DNA of 9,598 nt, taken from positions 1-9,598 of the forward strand of contig JAHWIA010000026.1 in NCBI GenBank assembly GCA_019322855.1, read 5' to 3'. The translations under genes were made by a program, and so were the position numbers. Origin of the DNA: Candidatus Woesearchaeota archaeon (GTDB taxonomy: Archaea > Nanobdellota > Nanobdellia > Woesearchaeales > WJKV01). The notes beneath the pieces were generated by a model. That model made no database searches. It was not told the origin of the DNA and was given only the letters and a program-made list of their open reading frames with translations. Numbering within the stretch: position 1 is the first letter of the stretch; every line of letters begins with the position of its first letter. This document shows positions 6,141 through 9,598 of this stretch, piece by piece.

Positions 6141-7184
6141 ATGAGTGAGAAAAAACGCGCACTAATCACTGGAATAACAGGACAGGATGGATTTTATCTG
6201 GCAAAATTACTGCTTGAAAAGGATTATGATGTCTTTGGCTTTGAGAGAAGAGCAAGCCAGAAGAACAGAACAAATTTAAGAGGAATTGAAGACAATATCT
6301 ATTTCATATCAGGGGATCTTACTGATCAGCAATCTATAGCAAGGGCTTTGAAAGAGGCAAAACCTCATGAAGTCTATAATCTTGGTTCGCAATCTTTTGT
6401 AAAAGCTTCCTGGGACCAGCCAGGGTATACAGGAATGGCAACTGGGATGGGTGTCTGCAATGTATTAGAAGCGATCAGAGAGATAGATCCAAAAATAAGA
6501 TTCTACCAGGCTTCGAGCAGTGAATTGTTCGGAGATGTTGAAAAAAGCGCAGAACACTTTAGTGTTGATACTGTTCCGCAAAATGAACAAACACCTTTCT
6601 GGCCAAGAAGCCCTTATGGTTGTGCGAAATTATACGGTCATGCATTAACAATCAATTTCAGGGAAAGTTTCGGCATGTTCGCTTGTGCAGGAATACTATT
6701 CAATCACGAATCTCCTAAAAGAGGATTTGAATTTGTGACAAGAAAAGTAACGCACAATGCTGCATGTATCAAACTAGGACTTACAGATGTTTTGAGATTA
6801 GGAAATATGGATGCAAAGAGAGATTGGGGCTTTGCAGGAGATTATGTAGAAGCTATGTGGCTTATGCTGCAACAAGAAAAACCTCAAGATTATGTAATCG
6901 CTACAGGCGAGACTCATTCTGTTAGAGAGATGACCGAGATTGCTTTCGCAAGAGTAGGACTTCCTATAGATAGGTGGGAAGGGGAAGGAAACGAAGAGAA
7001 AGGCATACACGCAGGAAAAGTTATTGTCGCTGTTGATCCTAGATTCTATAGACCTGCAGAAGTTAATCTGTTATTAGGAGATTCTTCAAAAGCCAGAGAA
7101 GAATTAGGTTGGAAACCAAAAGTGGGTTTCAAAGAACTAGTACACATGATGGCTGACAGCGATCTAGAATTATTAAAGAAATAA
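6141..7184 (+). CDS. gmd: GDP-mannose 4,6-dehydratase
   Basis: Converts GDP-D-mannose to GDP-4-keto-6-deoxy-D-mannose, the precursor of GDP-fucose, GDP-rhamnose and related deoxysugars of surface glycans. It is an extended short-chain dehydrogenase of 347 residues, the usual length. The Rossmann motif GITGQDG is at 11-17, SSSELFG at 125-131 supplies the Ser and Glu of the active site, and YGCAK (159-163) is the YxxxK catalytic pair. NHESPKRGFEF (188-198), RDWGFAGDYVEAMW (227-240) and YVIATGETHSVRE (251-263) are signature GMD stretches for substrate binding. No reductase or epimerase that would finish a deoxysugar is next to it in this window. It has its own promoter and ends in a T-run shared with the convergent NAC gene. 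Confidence 0.96.
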   Translation: MSEKKRALITGITGQDGFYLAKLLLEKDYDVFGFERRASQKNRTNLRGIEDNIYFISGDLTDQQSIARALKEAKPHEVYNLGSQSFVKASWDQPGYTGMATGMGVCNVLEAIREIDPKIRFYQASSSELFGDVEKSAEHFSVDTVPQNEQTPFWPRSPYGCAKLYGHALTINFRESFGMFACAGILFNHESPKRGFEFVTRKVTHNAACIKLGLTDVLRLGNMDAKRDWGFAGDYVEAMWLMLQQEKPQDYVIATGETHSVREMTEIAFARVGLPIDRWEGEGNEEKGIHAGKVIVAVDPRFYRPAEVNLLLGDSSKAREELGWKPKVGFKELVHMMADSDLELLKK

Positions 7185-7191
7185 TTTTTTT
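7185..7191 (+). terminator. T-run terminator after gmd
   Basis: Seven consecutive T residues directly follow the gmd stop codon, with further T-rich sequence to about 7203. This suits T-run termination by archaeal RNA polymerase. It overlaps the 3' end of the convergent NAC gene. Confidence 0.55.
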
Positions 7192-7534
7192 ATTCTTCTT
7201 TTTTCAGGGCCATGATTGCCTGGGCAATGTCGCCCTTTGTATTCTTCAATGCTTCTTCTGCTTGTTCCTTGCTGACGCCTGCCTGGTCCATAACTGTCTT
7301 GATATCATCTTCAGGAATCTGAATGTCCTCTTCCAATTCCCTGATGACTGGTTTGCCGACAATCTGGAATGTTTCCTGGCCCATGACATTTACTTTACTG
7401 ACTTCTGGAGAATCAAAAACATATTCTTGCTCAGCTGTTCGGATGATGACGACTTCTGCAGGAATGTTTACCTGCTGCATCCCCATCTTTCTCATCATCT
7501 GCTGCATCTTCCGTTGGTTCATTCCTGGTATCAT
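7190..7534 (-). CDS. nac: Nascent polypeptide-associated complex protein (archaeal NAC)
   Basis: Archaeal NAC binds ribosomes near the exit tunnel as a homodimer and contacts emerging chains. The 114-residue protein has the standard layout: a Met/Arg/Lys-rich N-terminus MNQRKMQQMMRKMG (5-18) equivalent to the ribosome-binding region, a NAC domain at about 20-62 (VVIIRT, YVFDSPEVSKVNVMGQETFQIVG), and a UBA domain at about 74-112 (IKTVMDQAGVSKEQAEEAL, GDIAQAIMAL). Length and order match the family. It starts 1 nt after the stop of the Sec61-beta gene, so the two are translated from one message, and no separate Shine-Dalgarno site is seen for the ATG at 7534. A second Met at residue 5 is preceded by AGGA but lies too close to it to decide the start. 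Confidence 0.95.
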   Translation of the reverse strand: MIPGMNQRKMQQMMRKMGMQQVNIPAEVVIIRTAEQEYVFDSPEVSKVNVMGQETFQIVGKPVIRELEEDIQIPEDDIKTVMDQAGVSKEQAEEALKNTKGDIAQAIMALKKEE

Positions 7535-7535
7535 T

Positions 7536-7712
7536 TTAAGTGAATAACATAGGTCCTATGAACATGTGAAGCATTATCATGAATATGATAATTATAACGA
7601 TAAACACAATGACTGCGCCAGGTCGTATCTCTATCTTGCTCCTGGTCTCGTCAAAATATCTGGTGATTCCCCCCATGCCGCTCGGCAGCCGAATTCTGCT
7701 GTCTTTTGCCAT
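7536..7712 (-). CDS. Preprotein translocase subunit Sec61-beta (Sec-beta), 58 aa
   Basis: A short gene of 58 codons on the minus strand. The N-terminal stretch RLPSGMGGITRYFDE (8-22) is the conserved cytosolic signature of archaeal Sec-beta. A single hydrophobic segment (about 33-53, beginning AVIVFIVIIII) forms the tail anchor, and the protein ends six residues later. This small subunit sits beside the SecYE channel. The start is supported by GAGG (7721-7718) 5 nt upstream of the ATG. NAC follows after 1 nt. A TATA-like stretch (7738-7746) overlaps the end of the upstream nuclease gene, but its spacing would place the transcription start downstream of the GAGG, so the true promoter is unclear and read-through from upstream is possible. 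Its size makes it easy to miss with a 60-residue cutoff. Confidence 0.93.
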   Translation of the reverse strand: MAKDSRIRLPSGMGGITRYFDETRSKIEIRPGAVIVFIVIIIIFMIMLHMFIGPMLFT

Positions 7713-7741
7713 ATTATCCTCATAAATCCTATGTTTGATAT

Positions 7742-8935
7742 TTAAAGGTTGCGGTAGAAACTTTGGATCCTTTCTTCTATCTCTAGTGCAACAGGATCGT
7801 CTGCTTCTTTATCGAACCTCACTTCTGGCGCGAGAAAATCAGCCAGATCAGAACCAGAAGAAATCATGTCAAACAATCTCTCGCATATGTCTATATTAAA
7901 GCAAGGTCTGTTGTCTTTCATGCAGAGATTCTTTTTTCTGTTTTCAGCAATCAATTCCAGTGCCAAATCAGGATATTCAAGCAAAGCTGTTTGCGCCCTG
8001 AAACTTTCTGCAATTGTGTGCCTGAATTCATTATAAAATGCCCGTGATTCTGGTCTGTAGATTCTTGTCGCATGGAATTTCGGACGCCTTGCCCTTCCTT
8101 CTTTTGCAGGAGGAAACGGTCGTTTCACTGTAATTAAAATAAAAGGGTCTCGCGGAATCACTTCTGCACCCCTGAACAATCTCATCCTATTATTGTACTG
8201 TTCTCTTGCAAGCGCATAGATGTTCAACTGGATCCTGTGCTTCGGACTTTCATTCGCACCCCCCAAAGCTCTTTTGAAATCAAGGACTGCGATAGAATCT
8301 CCCAACCTCAACTGGCCGTCAGAATGACCTCTGATGATCCTTTGTTTTCCATCTACCATTATAACATATTCCATCTCTTGTTCGCAGTAAGATTCTCTTC
8401 GAGAAATTGGACTGCCGAACCTATCTAGTGTTCTGTTATGTATGAAATCCTCACCTTCTGGCTGCGCATTGCAGATCTCGTGCCTTGTCGTTCCTGCGAT
8501 GCTCATCTCTGAAACTGGAAATTGATCAATGAAATCTCTTCTGAATTTTGAAATCAATTGTGCAAGATAACATCTGCCTCCGAATTCAGAAGCACGAAGA
8601 TGGTAGAATTTTCCAGGAGTGAATTTTCCTGGGAATGGCATGATTTTTTCTCCTTTCAACTGGTGCATGAAAGAGCCTCTTGCTTTTTCATCACCGTCAA
8701 TGTCCATGTCACAATCAGTATTTAAAAAAAGTAATTCTGCTTCTATGCCTGCGCAAGTATAACCTTCATTGATGCAATCAGCTCTAAGGATGTCTATATG
8801 TTTAGGATCCATAGTGTCGATCCAATCAGCAGTACAATAGCCTGGTTCACCATCCAGCTCACACTGTTCTCCAAACTCGCATCTGAAGATGTTAGGGTGT
8901 CTATAACAAGTGGGATATATCAGGTTTTTTTTCAC
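7742..8935 (-). CDS. Cas4/RecB-like PD-(D/E)XK nuclease with Cys-rich N-terminal extension
   Basis: A 397-residue protein. The RecB/Cas4-type nuclease core is at about 120-245: GTTRHE (148-153, His152), GHSDG (203-207, Asp206), VLDFK (217-221, Asp219 and Lys221) and QLNIY (236-240). Cys122, in RCYLAQL, sits where Cas4/AddB nucleases carry the N-terminal ligand of a 4Fe-4S cluster, and three C-terminal Cys (338, 345, 351) could complete it; the C-x6-C-x5-C spacing differs from the usual C-x2-C start. The first 80 residues hold seven further Cys (10, 19, 25, 34, 54, 61, 75), possibly a zinc site. The start is GTG at 8935, the first start after an in-frame stop, with GAGG (8949-8946) upstream. 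It overlaps the preceding gene by 35 nt. With no CRISPR array or cas1/cas2 here, a repair, recombination or defence role is equally possible. Confidence 0.82.
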   Translation of the reverse strand: MKKNLIYPTCYRHPNIFRCEFGEQCELDGEPGYCTADWIDTMDPKHIDILRADCINEGYTCAGIEAELLFLNTDCDMDIDGDEKARGSFMHQLKGEKIMPFPGKFTPGKFYHLRASEFGGRCYLAQLISKFRRDFIDQFPVSEMSIAGTTRHEICNAQPEGEDFIHNRTLDRFGSPISRRESYCEQEMEYVIMVDGKQRIIRGHSDGQLRLGDSIAVLDFKRALGGANESPKHRIQLNIYALAREQYNNRMRLFRGAEVIPRDPFILITVKRPFPPAKEGRARRPKFHATRIYRPESRAFYNEFRHTIAESFRAQTALLEYPDLALELIAENRKKNLCMKDNRPCFNIDICERLFDMISSGSDLADFLAPEVRFDKEADDPVALEIEERIQSFYRNL

Positions 8936-9598
8936 GTTCTACAATCCTCGCATTTATTCGATTGATTATTCTTTTTATGGCAGTCGGATGTGCTTCTCTT
9001 TCAAAAGGTCTTTCAATATCAGACATGAATGTTTTGCTGAAATGTGTCAGTTCTGCATTCGGCGTATAATGTTCAATTGCCATCTTCATAATAGTGAAAT
9101 ACGGACTTGTCGAGGATGCAGCAACATCAATCTGTTTTTTTCCGGTCCTGTCGTGCTTCTTCGGAAACTGCAGCATGTTTATAAGTTGGCCGTAAAACAT
9201 TGCCATCAGATGCCTGTTAAGCATGCAACTTCTCTCGATCAAAAGAGTGAATTCATCATCTGTCATTGACCCTAACAATTCTTCAAGCTTGTGTTTTCTT
9301 CTAGGATCCTCGTCCTCCAGATATTCTTTTGCATCTGCAGAATCGTACAAAGATAAACCGTGCTGTGCAAAACCAGGCTTCAAAACACCATCTCTAATGT
9401 CTCTTACACTCTTTGTAACAGAACCGAAACCAACCCTGTCATTGAATTCTAAATATCTAGATATTTCTGCAACCTCTTTTTCAAAGACATGGTATGCTTC
9501 TAATGATCCTGTCTCTGGATTGATCCTGAAATGTGCTGGCTGAAAAACAGGAGTTATAGGAATGATTGCAAGATTCTCATGCAATTCATCAGGTTCAT
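8901..9598 (-). CDS. Unrecognised protein, 5' end beyond the right window edge
   Basis: The minus-strand frame is open from the edge to the stop at 8903-8901, giving at least 231 codons. The first candidate start inside the window is a TTG at 9584 with no ribosome-binding site, and codons upstream of it (E-P-D-E) continue the frame, so the real start is probably outside. I recognise no domain. The protein is soluble-looking, largely helical by composition, with no membrane segment or obvious catalytic motif. A basic C-terminal helix (RIINRINARIVEREKK, about 30 residues before the end) could bind nucleic acid, which is only a guess. The nuclease gene begins inside its 3' end with a 35-nt overlap, so the two are probably co-translated and may act together. 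Confidence 0.75.
   Translation of the reverse strand, partial: EPDELHENLAIIPITPVFQPAHFRINPETGSLEAYHVFEKEVAEISRYLEFNDRVGFGSVTKSVRDIRDGVLKPGFAQHGLSLYDSADAKEYLEDEDPRRKHKLEELLGSMTDDEFTLLIERSCMLNRHLMAMFYGQLINMLQFPKKHDRTGKKQIDVAASSTSPYFTIMKMAIEHYTPNAELTHFSKTFMSDIERPFEREAHPTAIKRIINRINARIVEREKKPDISHLL

Noticed and set aside
7262..7547. Plus-strand frames of 93 and 74 codons opposite NAC
   Set aside because: Both are shadows of the NAC gene, whose NAC and UBA domains are unmistakable.
7742..8935. CRISPR-Cas locus suggested by the Cas4-like nuclease
   Set aside because: No direct-repeat array and no cas1, cas2 or effector gene is visible in the window; Cas4-like nucleases also occur alone.

Overview
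The window reads as a compact, AT-rich archaeal chromosome segment. The evidence is a TATA-box core promoter upstream of most transcription units, an SRP RNA with an archaeal Alu-type 5' domain, and archaeal versions of Sec61-beta, NAC and a DRG-family GTPase. Gene gaps are tiny (1, 1 and 4 nt) and some proteins look short or divergent. This would fit a DPANN-type lineage such as Woesearchaeota or Pacearchaeota, but that placement is inferred from style, not from a phylogenetic marker.

Layout. 1-936 (-) is the 5' part of a DRG-family GTPase, cut by the left edge. A 125-nt divergent promoter region with an 11-bp inverted repeat separates it from a rightward pair. That pair is a COG2129-like metallophosphoesterase and, 1 nt later, a large membrane-anchored Hanks-type Ser/Thr kinase. 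A long PRPP synthetase (-) converges on the kinase with a 4-nt gap. Next upstream on the minus strand is the SRP RNA gene (about 4894-5165) with its own TATA box and a T-run end. Rightward again come an MBL-fold hydrolase (apparently leaderless) and GDP-mannose 4,6-dehydratase. From 7190 to the right edge everything is on the minus strand: NAC, a 58-codon Sec61-beta gene, a Cas4/RecB-like PD-(D/E)XK nuclease with a Cys-rich N-terminus, and an unrecognised gene running off the right edge.

How the genes work together. SRP RNA, NAC and Sec61-beta all act on nascent chains at the ribosome exit tunnel and the translocon, and they lie within 3 kb. The DRG GTPase is also translation-linked. The phosphoesterase and kinase look like one transcription unit and may be a signalling pair. 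The nuclease and its unknown partner overlap by 35 nt and are likely co-translated. PRPP synthetase and GMD supply nucleotide precursors and surface-sugar precursors.

No tRNA, rRNA, CRISPR array, insertion sequence or clear defence island was found. No stretch over 300 bases lacks a gene; the longest non-coding protein gap (4835-5263) is filled by the SRP RNA and its flanking promoters.
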